Shown here in pieces: positions 1 to 8,830 of a DNA stretch of 64,000 nucleotides; position 1 is the first letter of the stretch; every line of letters starts with the position of its first letter. The notes below the pieces were generated by a model. It had not been told where the DNA came from. It searched no databases and saw nothing but the letters and a program-made list of their open reading frames with translations. A program made the translations under genes and the position numbers. The stretch lies in contig JAYRWE010000131.1 in the NCBI GenBank assembly GCA_041918175.1, forward strand, positions 17,152-81,151. Reading direction: 5' to 3'. Origin of the DNA: JABWAN01 sp041918175 (GTDB lineage Bacteria; Zhuqueibacterota; Zhuqueibacteria; Zhuqueibacterales; Zhuqueibacteraceae).

Positions 1-1428
1 ACCGTAGAAGAGTTGATTGTGTCGGAAGGAACGACACGATTGCTGGTTGTTCGCACGCCCAAAGGATTCGCGCCACCGTATGGAACTGCACAGGGTCTAT
101 ACAAAATACGCATCGGCAAAAACTGCATGCCTTTGAATCCGGCTAATTTTGCTAAAACACAAATTAAAACCGGGGCGATAGACTGGAGCGGTCAAATTGC
201 AGAAGACGTTAGCGTCACCGATTTAGATGCTGTCGAAATTGCACGAGCACGAAATATTCTACGGCGTATCAACCCGGAATCGGAACTTTTGAAACTTGAT
301 GATGGCGACTTTCTGGTCGGTTTGGGAGCAATACGCAGCGGTAGAGTAACTCACACGGGGTTGTTACTCTTTGGCCGAGAACAAGTTATTGCAACGCTAT
401 GTCCACAGCATCAAGTGCACTATGTCTATCAAACTTCTGACACGATGGTTGTGCGCAACGATTCGCACCGTTTAGGCCTGTTGAACATCCTGGACCGTAT
501 CGATCAAGCATTTAACGGGCCTGCGAACCCCGAACAAGAGCTATCTCTTGGGCTCTTCAAGTTGAGAATTCCCGCGTTTCCTTTAGAAGTTGTGCGTGAG
601 GCGGTGTTGAATGCCGTAACTCATCGTGATTATTCCGAGCCCAATGAGGTTTTGATACGCCACACCAACAAAGAGCTGGTTATTACAAGCCCAGGCGGTT
701 TTATAGGCGGTATTACGCCGCAGAATATTTTGCGCCATGAGCCAATCAGCCGCAATCGCACGCTTGCCGAGGCTTTTGAAAAATTGCGCCTCGTCGAGAG
801 AGCCGGAATTGGTCGTCGTCGCATTTTCATACCGATGTTATCATATGGCAAACAAATGCCGCAATATGAAACCGACGGCTTACGGGTTGTCCTTCGAATT
901 TTCGACGGACGCTATGATCAGCGCATGGCCGCGCTAATAGCCAAATGGAAAAAACAGGGCACTGACATTGATCTTGATGCTTTGCTCGTTCTTGCCTTTT
1001 TACGAGAACACCATGCTATTGACACTTCAGCGGCAGCGAGCTTGTTACAATTACCGCGCGAAGCGGCTCGTGCAATGTTGGATCAATTGGCGCAACCGCG
1101 TACTGGGCTTTTGGAGCGTCGCGGGAAGACCAAAGCCGCCTCGTACTATTTGATCAAAGGCGTGGCGAATGATTTATTGGGCAAAGCTGCATATATGAAA
1201 ATCAAAGGCCTTGCTCCGATCCGTTATGCTGAAATGGTAAAGGCCTTTTTGAATGATCATGGTTCGATCACGCCACATGAGTGCCGCGAGTTGTTGGGGC
1301 TGGGAGAATCACAAACCGCAAAAGTGGAAATTTCGCGCCATTTGAAACGATGGTCGAGCGAAGATGGTTTTCTTCGACGCGAAGGAGCACCGCCAAAAGT
1401 ACGCTATTTCTTGCGAGGCGGGCAATAA
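1..1428 (+). CDS. ATP-binding regulator of the AlbA_2/HATPase_c_4 class (COG2865), 5' truncated
   Basis: The frame is open from base 1 (reading T-V-E-E-L), so the start lies outside the window and 475 residues are visible. The first stretch resembles the end of a Schlafen-type AlbA_2 domain. The middle carries a GHKL-like ATPase signature, REAVLNAVTHRDY, followed by LVITSPGGF and a VERAGIG glycine loop. The last third looks like winged-helix DNA-binding segments. Family members are usually called transcriptional regulators or ATP-dependent helicases; the biochemical role is poorly known. It is convergent with the rluD-like gene. The family call is fairly safe, the function is not. Confidence 0.75.
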   Translation, partial: TVEELIVSEGTTRLLVVRTPKGFAPPYGTAQGLYKIRIGKNCMPLNPANFAKTQIKTGAIDWSGQIAEDVSVTDLDAVEIARARNILRRINPESELLKLDDGDFLVGLGAIRSGRVTHTGLLLFGREQVIATLCPQHQVHYVYQTSDTMVVRNDSHRLGLLNILDRIDQAFNGPANPEQELSLGLFKLRIPAFPLEVVREAVLNAVTHRDYSEPNEVLIRHTNKELVITSPGGFIGGITPQNILRHEPISRNRTLAEAFEKLRLVERAGIGRRRIFIPMLSYGKQMPQYETDGLRVVLRIFDGRYDQRMAALIAKWKKQGTDIDLDALLVLAFLREHHAIDTSAAASLLQLPREAARAMLDQLAQPRTGLLERRGKTKAASYYLIKGVANDLLGKAAYMKIKGLAPIRYAEMVKAFLNDHGSITPHECRELLGLGESQTAKVEISRHLKRWSSEDGFLRREGAPPKVRYFLRGGQ

Positions 1429-1443
1429 TCTGGGTAGCCGTTT

Positions 1444-1538
1444 GTGTTAGCAAATACGATCCAAATGTGTGCTAATAAAATTTACGTTCACAAAATTATA
1501 AATGATAAAACCATAAGTGTTAGCAAAGTGTTAGCAAA
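1444..1538. repeat. Short 11-bp direct repeats GTGTTAGCAAA
   Basis: GTGTTAGCAAA occurs at 1444-1454 and twice in perfect tandem at 1517-1527 and 1528-1538, in the gap between two convergent genes. The last copy contains the stop codon of the rluD-like gene. The meaning is unknown; it may be a simple slippage product. Confidence 0.5.
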
Positions 1539-2502
1539 TATCACAACCATCGTTCTTTCGCAATGCCCGCAACAACTCTTTCATATCTTCCGGCAGTTCG
1601 CTTTTAAATGAAAGCCCCTCGCCCGTAATCGGATGCACGAAGCCGAGTGTGTGCGCGTGCAACGCCTGCCGATGAAACTGCTCCAACAATTCCACCACCG
1701 AACGCGTGTCCGCGACATTCAATCCTTGTAACTGCCCCTTGCGACCATCGTAGGTCGGGTCGCCGAACACGGGATGGCCGCGATGCGCCATGTGCACGCG
1801 AATTTGATGCATGCGACCCGTCTCCAAACGCACGCGCAAGAGCGCATGCAAATGAAACTTCTCCGCGACTTCGTAATGCGTCACCGCCCACTTCCCCTCT
1901 TTTTGACTCACCACAATTTTGCGCCGATCTTTCGTGCTACGCGTTAGAAAACTCGAAATGGTATCGCGCTTGGGTTTCGGAATGCCACATACCACGGCAA
2001 GATACTCGCGCGCCGTTGTCTTCGCTTTAAATTGCGCCGAGAGCGCGGCGTGTGTGCGCTCATCGCGCGCGACCACGAGCAGGCCGGAGGTATCTTTGTC
2101 GAGACGATGCACAATGCCGGGCCGCGCTTCATCGAGCAACGAGACGTTTTGAAAATGATGCAGCAGCGCGTTCGCGAGCGTGCCAGTGCGATGCCCATAC
2201 GCCGGATGCACCACCATGCCCGCGGGTTTATCCACTACCACGAGATATTCGTCTTCATAAATGATTTGCAGCGGCAGATTTTGCGGAATTAACTCACTCG
2301 GCGGTTTTGGCGGAATGTTAATGTGAATCGTTTCACCCGGCGCAACGAGGTGACTGGCTTTCGTTGGCTCGCCATTGACCGTGATGGTGCCGCCTTTGAT
2401 GAGCAGTTGCAATTGCGCGCGTGAAATATTTGCCACGTGCTCGGCCAGATATTTATCCAGCCGGACTTTGCTTTGATTGGGAGGAATGACGAACGTTTGC
2501 AA
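1531..2502 (-). CDS. rluD: RluD-family 23S rRNA pseudouridine synthase
   Basis: Converts uridines in large-subunit rRNA to pseudouridine. The 323-residue protein has an N-terminal S4 RNA-binding domain (about residues 12-60) and a catalytic domain with HRLDKDTSG at 132-140, where D135 is the expected nucleophilic aspartate. Length and domain order match RluD/RluC/RluA enzymes; which uridines are modified cannot be read from the sequence. It lies last in the ileS-traR-lspA-rluD run, an arrangement known in many bacteria, 171 bp after lspA. The symbol reflects the family and the context. Confidence 0.88.
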   Translation of the reverse strand: MQTFVIPPNQSKVRLDKYLAEHVANISRAQLQLLIKGGTITVNGEPTKASHLVAPGETIHINIPPKPPSELIPQNLPLQIIYEDEYLVVVDKPAGMVVHPAYGHRTGTLANALLHHFQNVSLLDEARPGIVHRLDKDTSGLLVVARDERTHAALSAQFKAKTTAREYLAVVCGIPKPKRDTISSFLTRSTKDRRKIVVSQKEGKWAVTHYEVAEKFHLHALLRVRLETGRMHQIRVHMAHRGHPVFGDPTYDGRKGQLQGLNVADTRSVVELLEQFHRQALHAHTLGFVHPITGEGLSFKSELPEDMKELLRALRKNDGCDIC

Positions 2503-2673
2503 GAGGAGGGAAAGTTTGTGTTCGTACCCTTGCCTCTTTCATGTCATGCTGTAAGAACCTTCCCTCGTACTGAGAGAGAGCCGAGCGCGGGAGAAGTTCC
2601 TTACAGGATAACATACCGAGGCGGGGCATTGATGAGAAATGGTTATGGCTTGCACAAAAGCAGCGTCGTCATT

Positions 2674-3261
2674 TCACGCCGCGGAGCGATCGCGCACCTC
2701 GCGCCAATTGTCGCTTTCGTCGCTCGGCGCGGGTTTGGTTTGGGGAAAGGCCGGACCTTTTGCGGAAGAGTCAACCGGCTGCGGCTCGCGTTCAAATAAA
2801 ACGAAGAAGACGAGAATTAACATGCCGACTGTGACCGCGCTATCGGCGACATTGAACACCGGCCAACGCGTGTCGAAGTCAATGCCAACGTCGATGAAAT
2901 CGATGACTTGACCATAAGCATAGCGGTCAATCAAATTCCCGATGGCGCCGCCAAAGATGAGCGCGAGCGCGCTGCGCGAGAGCAAGCGCTCGTGCCGAAT
3001 GCGATAGAGATAAACCAGAATCACAAGCGTAGCGAGCGAGGCGAACACCGTGAAAAAATATTTGCCGCCGAAGCGAATGCCGAATGCCATGCCGGGGTTT
3101 TCGATATACGTGAGCCGCACGAGATCGCCCCAGATAGGAATGGATTCGTGCAAGGCAAATTTCGCCTTCACCGTGAGCTTCGTGATTTGATCAAAAACGA
3201 CGATCAACACCGAGAACCACAACACGCCCAGGCCTTGAAAATGTTTTCGGAGATCCGTCAC
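2674..3261 (-). CDS. lspA: Lipoprotein signal peptidase (signal peptidase II)
   Basis: Inner-membrane aspartyl protease that removes the signal peptide of prolipoproteins. I chose the GTG at 3261: the frame runs upstream to 3369, but that part crosses a terminator and the 3' end of traR, while this GTG has AAAGG 7 bp upstream. The resulting 195-residue protein has four hydrophobic segments, NPGMAFG, GNLIDR, and the two catalytic aspartates in VIDFID (D121) and FNVADS (D140). The C-terminal 25 residues after the last helix are polar and variable. The several candidate lipoproteins in the window would be its substrates. Confidence 0.93.
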   Translation of the reverse strand: MTDLRKHFQGLGVLWFSVLIVVFDQITKLTVKAKFALHESIPIWGDLVRLTYIENPGMAFGIRFGGKYFFTVFASLATLVILVYLYRIRHERLLSRSALALIFGGAIGNLIDRYAYGQVIDFIDVGIDFDTRWPVFNVADSAVTVGMLILVFFVLFEREPQPVDSSAKGPAFPQTKPAPSDESDNWREVRDRSAA

Positions 3262-3274
3262 CGCTACGCCTTTC

Positions 3275-3313
3275 AAAAAAAACTTTACGAAGGCGACGAG
3301 CCTTCGTAAAGTT
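3275..3313 (-). terminator. Rho-independent terminator after the traR/dksA-like gene
   Basis: A perfect 14-bp stem (3281-3294 with 3300-3313), a 5-nt loop and then eight T residues on the minus strand (A's at 3275-3282). It starts 8 bp after the traR stop and ends 14 bp before the lspA start, so it separates two genes otherwise expected to be co-transcribed. Confidence 0.9.
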
Positions 3314-3320
3314 GATTCAT

Positions 3321-3704
3321 TCAATACTGCATCACGCCGTTTTCTTCTTTCATCTTGCAGTTGATGCACAACCGCGCATGCGGCACGGCTTCGAGGCGCG
3401 CCGCGCTGATGGGTTCATTGCACTCATGACAGAGGCCGTAAGAGCCGTCTTCGATGCGCTCCAGCGCTTGCTCGATGTGATAAAGCAAACGGCCTTCACG
3501 CGTGGCGAAGTAATAGGCCTTTTCGCGCTCCATATTGTCCGTGCCTTGATCGGCCATATGAAAAGTGTACGAGGAATTATCGCCGGTGGCGTCTTTGATC
3601 GTAGAGGAGTTCTCACCGTTTTTAAACGTATCCAACTCTTTCAGCAACTCCGTACGTTTCGACATTAAGAGATTTTGATAGTGCTGCACGTTTGAAGCTG
3701 GCAT
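3321..3704 (-). CDS. TraR/DksA-family zinc-finger protein
   Basis: A 127-residue coiled coil followed by a C4 zinc finger, C92-x2-C95-x17-C113-x2-C116. Family members bind in the secondary channel of RNA polymerase and tune initiation, classically with ppGpp. The acidic coil tip of true DksA (DxxDxA) is not clearly present, so a plain DksA function is not assured. The gene lies 116 bp after ileS and is followed at once by a strong terminator. DksA-like proteins between ileS and lspA are common in several phyla. Confidence 0.85.
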   Translation of the reverse strand: MPASNVQHYQNLLMSKRTELLKELDTFKNGENSSTIKDATGDNSSYTFHMADQGTDNMEREKAYYFATREGRLLYHIEQALERIEDGSYGLCHECNEPISAARLEAVPHARLCINCKMKEENGVMQY

Positions 3705-3820
3705 AAACGCGCCTCCTGGGTTGGTTTCCGGACGTAAGCATGTTTGACCCGACTTAGGCCAGAAAGAAGAACGGATACTCCCTCCGTTCTTTAGTTAATT
3801 TATAAGATCACGCGTCAACT

Positions 3821-6800
3821 TCAAGCCAAAACTCGCGCGACGCTGATGGTGACTTGCTCACTTCCAACTTGCCACTCTTCCTGGTGGGCAAGATGATCGT
3901 GGGGCGAGGTGATCGTTTGCACTTCGTGCGCTAGCGTTTCATCGGCAATATAAGCCGACATCTTTTGCAAAGCGCTGCGCAACGTTTGCGAGCCTTCATA
4001 ACGAATGCGAATGCGATCCACCACTTCGAAGCCCGCATTCTTCCGCATGTTTTGCACGCGATTCACAAACTCGCGCGCGAGGCCTTCGGCGATGAGGTCG
4101 TCATCAAGCTTCGTGTCAAGCGCGATAGTGAGACCAAAGTCCGTGGCCACGGCAAGGCCCTCGGCTTGTTGTTCGACGATTCGCACATCGTCGCTCGCCA
4201 GAGTGATCGGCTCGTCTTCTACGCTCGTTGCCAACATTCCGCTCGTCGCGAGTTCGCGCACTTGTTGCGGCGAGAGAGCGCGAATGAGTGCAGCCACGGC
4301 GTTCGCGCGTTTGCCAAACTTTGGCCCGAGCGCTTTGAAGATCGGCTCCGCGCGCGAAACGGTCAACGCCTCAGCATTATCGACAAGCTCAATCTGCTTG
4401 ACGTTCAATTCGTCTTGAATAAGATTCGCGCCGGCCGTAATCGCTGCGCGCTTCTTTTCATCAATCGTAACCACAATGAGCCGCCGCAACGGCTGCCGCA
4501 CTTTGAGCGCTTGCGCATTGCGCAACGAGCGGCCGATAAGCACGACTTCACGCACGGCTTCCATTTGCGCTTCCAGTTCTGGCTGGCGGAATTGATAAGC
4601 TGCGTGCGAAGCGCTCGGCAACAGCGCGAGATGCACGCTCTCTTCGGCATGATCTTGTTGCACGCGCAAGCGGCGATAAATCGCTTCGGGCAAAAACGGC
4701 GCGAGCGGCGCGATCATTTTGCACACAGCATTCAAGGTTTCATATAAAGTTTGAAACGCGGCTTGCTTGTCTTCGCCGAGGCCCGATTTCCAAAAGCGGC
4801 GACGGCAGCGGCGCACGTACCAATTCGAGAGATCGTCCGTCACGAACTCCGCAATCGCGCGACCCGCGCGCGTCACTTCGAAGCCGTTGTAATTTTCTTC
4901 CACGCGCGCAACGAGCCGATTTAATGTCGAGATGAGCCAACGATCAATCTCCGGGCGCTGCGACATGGGAATCGGTTTGGCGGGATAAACAAACTTGTCG
5001 ATGTTCGCATAGAGCGCGAAGAACGAGTACGTGTTCATCAACGTGCCGAAGAAACCGCTCACCACTTCTTCCACGCCTTTCACGTCGAAGCGCGTGGCTT
5101 GCCACGGCGGGCTCGCCGTCATCATATACCAGCGCGTCGCGTCCGCGCCGTGCTTCGCCATCACTTCGAAGGGATCGACGATATTGCCCTTCGACTTCGA
5201 CATCTTCTGGCCGTCTTTGTCTTGAATATGGCCGAGCACCACGCAGCTTTTATAACACGGCTTATCAAACACCATCGTCGCAGTCGCGAAGAGCGTATAG
5301 AACCAGCCGCGCGTTTGATCCACCGCCTCGCTGATATAATCCGCGGGAAAACTGTTTTCGAAAATTTCTTTGTTCTCGAAGGGATAGTGCCATTGCGCCA
5401 CGGGCATCGCGCCGCTATCGAACCACACATCGATCACTTCCGGCGTGCGGCGCATGGGCTTGCCGGTTTGCGGATGTTTGAGCACAATGTCATCGACGAA
5501 CGGACGATGCAAATCGAGCCCGCTGAGATCGCGACCCGCGAGTTGCGAAAGCTCTTGCACGGAACCGATGCAATAACCGCTGCCTTCTTCATCCAACCAA
5601 ATCGGCAAGGGCGTGCCCCAAAAGCGTTCGCGCGAGAGCGCCCAATCCACATTGTTCGCGAGCCATTCGCCGAAACGGCCCGTGCCCACTTCTTTGGGGA
5701 ACCAATCGATTTGCTTATTCAATTCCACAAAGCGCTCTTTGAATTGCGTGGTGCGAATGTACCACGATTCTTTCGCGTAATAGATGAGCGGCGAGCCGTC
5801 GCGCCAGCAATGCGGATAACTGTGCGTGTAGCGCTCCGCTTTATAAAGCCGGCCATTCGCTTTGAGCATAGCCGTGATGGCGGGATCCGCTTCTTTGAAG
5901 AACACACCGGCCCACGGCGTTACTTCACTCGTGAAGCGACCGCTTTTATCAATGGGTTGAAAGAAAGGGAGATCGTATTGCCGTCCCATTTTGTAATCAT
6001 CTTCGCCGAACGCGGGCGCCATATGCACGATGCCGCTACCGTCCTCGGTGGTCACGAAATCCGCGAGCAGCGTGTAATATGCGCGCTTGGGCGAAGAGAG
6101 ATACGTGAATAGCGGCTCGTATTCGAGATTTGCATACGCACTGCCGGGCTGCTTCTCTAAAATTTCATACTCGCCTTCGAGCGCGGCGAGACGCGGCTCC
6201 GCGAGAATGAGCTTCTCGCCGTGGTGCGCGACTTTGACATAAGTGACTTCGGGATGCAATGCGAGCGCAACGTTCGAGATGAGCGTCCACGGCGTGGTGG
6301 TCCAAACAAGAAACGAAGTGTCCGGCGCGCTTTTCAAACGCATCTTCACAAACACGGAAGGATCTTCGAGGTCTTTGTAGCCTTGCGCAATTTCATGGCT
6401 CGACAGCGGCGTTTCGCAGCGCGTGCAATAGGGCACGATCTTATGTCCGCGATAAATCAACTCGCGATCCCACATTTGCCGGAGCAGCCACCACACGCTT
6501 TCGATGTAGGAATTTTCATACGTGACGTAAGGATGATCGAGATCGACCCAATAACCCATGCGCTCCGTCATCTCATCCCAAAGCTGCTTATACTTCCACA
6601 CGCTTTCGCGGCACAGCGCGTTGAACTTGTCGATGCCGTACGCGAGGATTTGATCTTTCTTCGTGAACTTGAGCTGCTTCTCGACTTCGATTTCAACCGG
6701 CAAGCCGTGCGTGTCCCAACCGGCTTTGCGTTCGACGCGATAGCCTTGCATGGTTTTGAGGCGGCACCCAAAATCTTTCATGGTGCGCGCGATCACGTGA

Positions 6801-6970
6801 TGAATGCCGGGCTTGCCGTTCGCGGTCGGCGGGCCTTCATAAAAGATGAAAGATTTATTTTCAGGACGGGAGGAAATGCTCTTTTGAAAAATATTGGCGC
6901 TCTTCCAAAAGGCCAACACTTCGTGCTCAAGCGCGGGAAGGTTTAACTCTTGTGGGAATGGGTCATACAT
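3821..6970 (-). CDS. ileS: Isoleucyl-tRNA synthetase
   Basis: Class I aminoacyl-tRNA synthetase charging tRNA-Ile. The 1049 residues show GPPTANGKPGIHH near residue 45, in which GIHH replaces HIGH, then the CP1 editing motif WTTTPWTL near 225, a YCTRCE cysteine pair, and KMSKSKGN near residue 588, followed by a long anticodon-binding and C-terminal region. The size and the GIHH form are typical of the longer IleS type, as in Bacteroidetes-like bacteria, rather than the E. coli type. The leader shows no T-box. Confidence 0.96.
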   Translation of the reverse strand: MYDPFPQELNLPALEHEVLAFWKSANIFQKSISSRPENKSFIFYEGPPTANGKPGIHHVIARTMKDFGCRLKTMQGYRVERKAGWDTHGLPVEIEVEKQLKFTKKDQILAYGIDKFNALCRESVWKYKQLWDEMTERMGYWVDLDHPYVTYENSYIESVWWLLRQMWDRELIYRGHKIVPYCTRCETPLSSHEIAQGYKDLEDPSVFVKMRLKSAPDTSFLVWTTTPWTLISNVALALHPEVTYVKVAHHGEKLILAEPRLAALEGEYEILEKQPGSAYANLEYEPLFTYLSSPKRAYYTLLADFVTTEDGSGIVHMAPAFGEDDYKMGRQYDLPFFQPIDKSGRFTSEVTPWAGVFFKEADPAITAMLKANGRLYKAERYTHSYPHCWRDGSPLIYYAKESWYIRTTQFKERFVELNKQIDWFPKEVGTGRFGEWLANNVDWALSRERFWGTPLPIWLDEEGSGYCIGSVQELSQLAGRDLSGLDLHRPFVDDIVLKHPQTGKPMRRTPEVIDVWFDSGAMPVAQWHYPFENKEIFENSFPADYISEAVDQTRGWFYTLFATATMVFDKPCYKSCVVLGHIQDKDGQKMSKSKGNIVDPFEVMAKHGADATRWYMMTASPPWQATRFDVKGVEEVVSGFFGTLMNTYSFFALYANIDKFVYPAKPIPMSQRPEIDRWLISTLNRLVARVEENYNGFEVTRAGRAIAEFVTDDLSNWYVRRCRRRFWKSGLGEDKQAAFQTLYETLNAVCKMIAPLAPFLPEAIYRRLRVQQDHAEESVHLALLPSASHAAYQFRQPELEAQMEAVREVVLIGRSLRNAQALKVRQPLRRLIVVTIDEKKRAAITAGANLIQDELNVKQIELVDNAEALTVSRAEPIFKALGPKFGKRANAVAALIRALSPQQVRELATSGMLATSVEDEPITLASDDVRIVEQQAEGLAVATDFGLTIALDTKLDDDLIAEGLAREFVNRVQNMRKNAGFEVVDRIRIRYEGSQTLRSALQKMSAYIADETLAHEVQTITSPHDHLAHQEEWQVGSEQVTISVARVLA

Positions 6971-7079
6971 CGAGAGGTGCCTTGTACTGGTTGCTGGATG
7001 CTTGATACTCGTTGCTAAAAACTGGTTATTGAAAACTGCTTGCTGTGTTTGTTTATAAAATGGTGCAGTTCCCCTCTTT

Positions 7080-7152
7080 TGTCATTCAGAAGGAATCTTT
7101 TTGAGAGCTTGGCATCAATTCCAGTGCTTAAAAAGATTCCTTCTGAATGACA
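7080..7152. repeat. 73-bp palindromic element, family A, copy 1
   Basis: Perfect 23-bp inverted arms (7080-7102 and 7130-7152, outer arm beginning TGTCATTCAGAAGGAATC) enclose a 27-bp centre. A second copy of exactly the same length lies at 59104-59176, with identical arms and a different centre. It fills the gap between pnp and ileS. It resembles REP/MITE-type elements; no transposase is seen nearby. Confidence 0.85.
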
Positions 7153-7206
7153 GTTTGAGAGAGAATTGCTTTCATTAACAAAGAGCTGAAGCTAGTATGC
7201 GCAAAT

Positions 7207-8028
7207 CTACAACCTCGCAATCACCTTCTTCATCACCGTGGTCAGCTTCGGCTCGGCTTCGCCGGCGATTTTGATGATCTTCGCGATGTCAACGGGTTCG
7301 AGTGCATCGGGGAAACAGTTGTCGGTAATCACGGAAAGGCCGAGCACGCGCATGCTGCTATGCACCGCAACGATGACTTCGGGCACGGTGCTCATGCCCA
7401 CCACGTCCGCGCCGATGGCGCGCAGGAAACGATACTCCGCGCGCGTTTCGAGATTCGGGCCGGAGACCGCGACGTACACGCCTTTTTGCAAACGAATCTT
7501 TTCTTCGAGCGCAACTTGCTCGGCTAGTTTGATGAGGGCGTGCGAATAAGGTTCAGACATATCGGGAAAGCGCGGACCAAGCTCGTCGTCATTCGGGCCG
7601 ATGAGCGGATTGTCGCCGAGCAAGTTGATGTGATCGGTCATGATCATAATATCGCCCGCGGTGAAGAGCGGATTCATGCCGCCGCATGCGTTGGAGACGA
7701 GCAGCGTGTCGCAGCCCATGGCCTTCATCGCGCGTACGGGAAAACTGATCTGCTGCATGGAGTAGCCTTCGTAATAATGAAAGCGGCCTTGCATGACCAT
7801 CACTTGTTTGTTGCCCAATGTGCCGAGCAACAAACGTCCCGCGTGACTCTCGACGGTGGAAAGCGGAAAGTGCGGCAGTTCGGAATATGGAATGATCGCT
7901 TCGGTGGAAATCTCTTTGGCAAGCGCACCGAGGCCGGTGCCGAGGATGATGCCGATTTTAGGCTGGGTTTTGGAACGTTGGCGAATGACCGCCGTGGTTT
8001 CCTGCAGGTGTTGCCGCAAAGTGCTCAT
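7207..8028 (-). CDS. Purine nucleoside phosphorylase (trimeric PNP family)
   Basis: Phosphorolysis of purine nucleosides to base and ribose-1-phosphate (purine salvage). The 273-residue protein begins at the ATG at 8028 (MSTLRQ); the 24 upstream residues of the open frame have no family look. Motifs: ILGTGLGALA for phosphate binding, SHAGRLLLG, RFHYYEGYS, SNACGGMN, and the purine site GMSTVPEV followed by ITDNCFPD. The asparagine of TDN suggests purine nucleoside rather than methylthioadenosine as substrate. It lies in the same direction as ileS and the lipoprotein gene. Confidence 0.92.
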   Translation of the reverse strand: MSTLRQHLQETTAVIRQRSKTQPKIGIILGTGLGALAKEISTEAIIPYSELPHFPLSTVESHAGRLLLGTLGNKQVMVMQGRFHYYEGYSMQQISFPVRAMKAMGCDTLLVSNACGGMNPLFTAGDIMIMTDHINLLGDNPLIGPNDDELGPRFPDMSEPYSHALIKLAEQVALEEKIRLQKGVYVAVSGPNLETRAEYRFLRAIGADVVGMSTVPEVIVAVHSSMRVLGLSVITDNCFPDALEPVDIAKIIKIAGEAEPKLTTVMKKVIARL

Positions 8029-8094
8029 GCGATGTGCTCGTCCTCTCTCCAAGTTTGGTGTGTTGGAACAATAATCGCGAGGTGAGGTATTTTT

Positions 8095-8144
8095 GCCCAC
8101 GAACCACGCTAAACTTTTTGGTGTGTTTCGCGTGTTTCGTGGGC
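8095..8144. repeat. Palindromic repeat, family C (GCCCACGAA type), copy 1
   Basis: A 50-bp imperfect inverted repeat starting GCCCACGAACCACGCTAAAC and ending with its near complement (2 mismatches in 20). Relatives are at 21731-21788 and 49942-49999. It sits between the lipoprotein gene and pnp. Confidence 0.75.
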
Positions 8145-8157
8145 GAATAAAACCGAT

Positions 8158-8694
8158 CTAATTTTTCGGATTCTTTTCTTTGCTCTGCTTCGCGCGAATT
8201 TGTTTGAGCAATTCTTCGCGCTCGGCTTCTTGGCGCTTGCGTTCGTCATCGAGCTTTTTGCGTTCTTCGGCGAGCGTGTCTTGTCTCTGCTTTTCTTTGG
8301 CGATGTTGTCTTGAATGCCTTCTTGCCGCGAATCTTTCACGGCTTCGACCGCGTGATTGTAGTCACGCACTTTGCCGTTGTGTGCGAAGAGCGCGGTGCC
8401 GATCACCGTTCCGGCGCCCGTAATCGCCCAAAGCGCGGTGCGATCATCACTGCTGGTGCTGCGATGAATCATGGAGCCGACAAAAAAGCTCACGCCAAAA
8501 CTCAACGCCCCGCCGCCCACGGTGTAGAGCATGAAATTCTTGTTCGTTTTTTTCGCAGCAACTTCTTCGGTGGTGATGGGTTGGCTTTTTTCATCCACCA
8601 GCGCCATGCGCGAGGCGCAAGCAGAGTGGCCCAACGTCAATGCGCACAAGCCGGCCACCGCCAAACGGCGACGCACAACTTTCCAATTCGACAT
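8158..8694 (-). CDS. Putative lipoprotein with hydrophobic hairpin and charged coiled-coil tail
   Basis: A 178-residue protein starting at the ATG at 8694, with GGAG 8 bp upstream. An N-terminal signal (residues 8-23) ends in GHSAC, a plausible lipobox with a non-ideal -3 position. Two glycine-rich hydrophobic stretches follow (about 57-75 and 88-105, GGGALSFGVSFFVG and ITGAGTVIGTALF). The last 55 residues are a highly charged E/K/R/Q coiled coil. I do not recognise a family. It lies between divIVA and pnp in the same direction, suggesting an envelope role. Confidence 0.65.
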   Translation of the reverse strand: MSNWKVVRRRLAVAGLCALTLGHSACASRMALVDEKSQPITTEEVAAKKTNKNFMLYTVGGGALSFGVSFFVGSMIHRSTSSDDRTALWAITGAGTVIGTALFAHNGKVRDYNHAVEAVKDSRQEGIQDNIAKEKQRQDTLAEERKKLDDERKRQEAEREELLKQIRAKQSKEKNPKN

Positions 8695-8830
8695 GATGAA
8701 ATCTCCTGTTGTAAGATCAAAGATGAAAACCGGCTTCGTGATGACCGGGAGTCCTAGTTGCAATGTCGGCAGTCGAATGAATTTTTGAATAAGCAAAGAA
8801 CAATTTCAGCGGCAAGATTCCAGCGCGAGA

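Noticed and set aside
2551..2604. Hairpin between lspA and the rluD-like gene.
   Set aside because: Arms match only imperfectly over 12 bp, the loop is long and no U-run follows.
5099..6112. A 337-codon frame opposite ileS.
   Set aside because: Antisense shadow of a well-supported essential gene.
6971..7206. T-box or other riboswitch in the ileS leader.
   Set aside because: No T-box core sequence or anticodon-like specifier; the leader is dominated by the family A palindrome.
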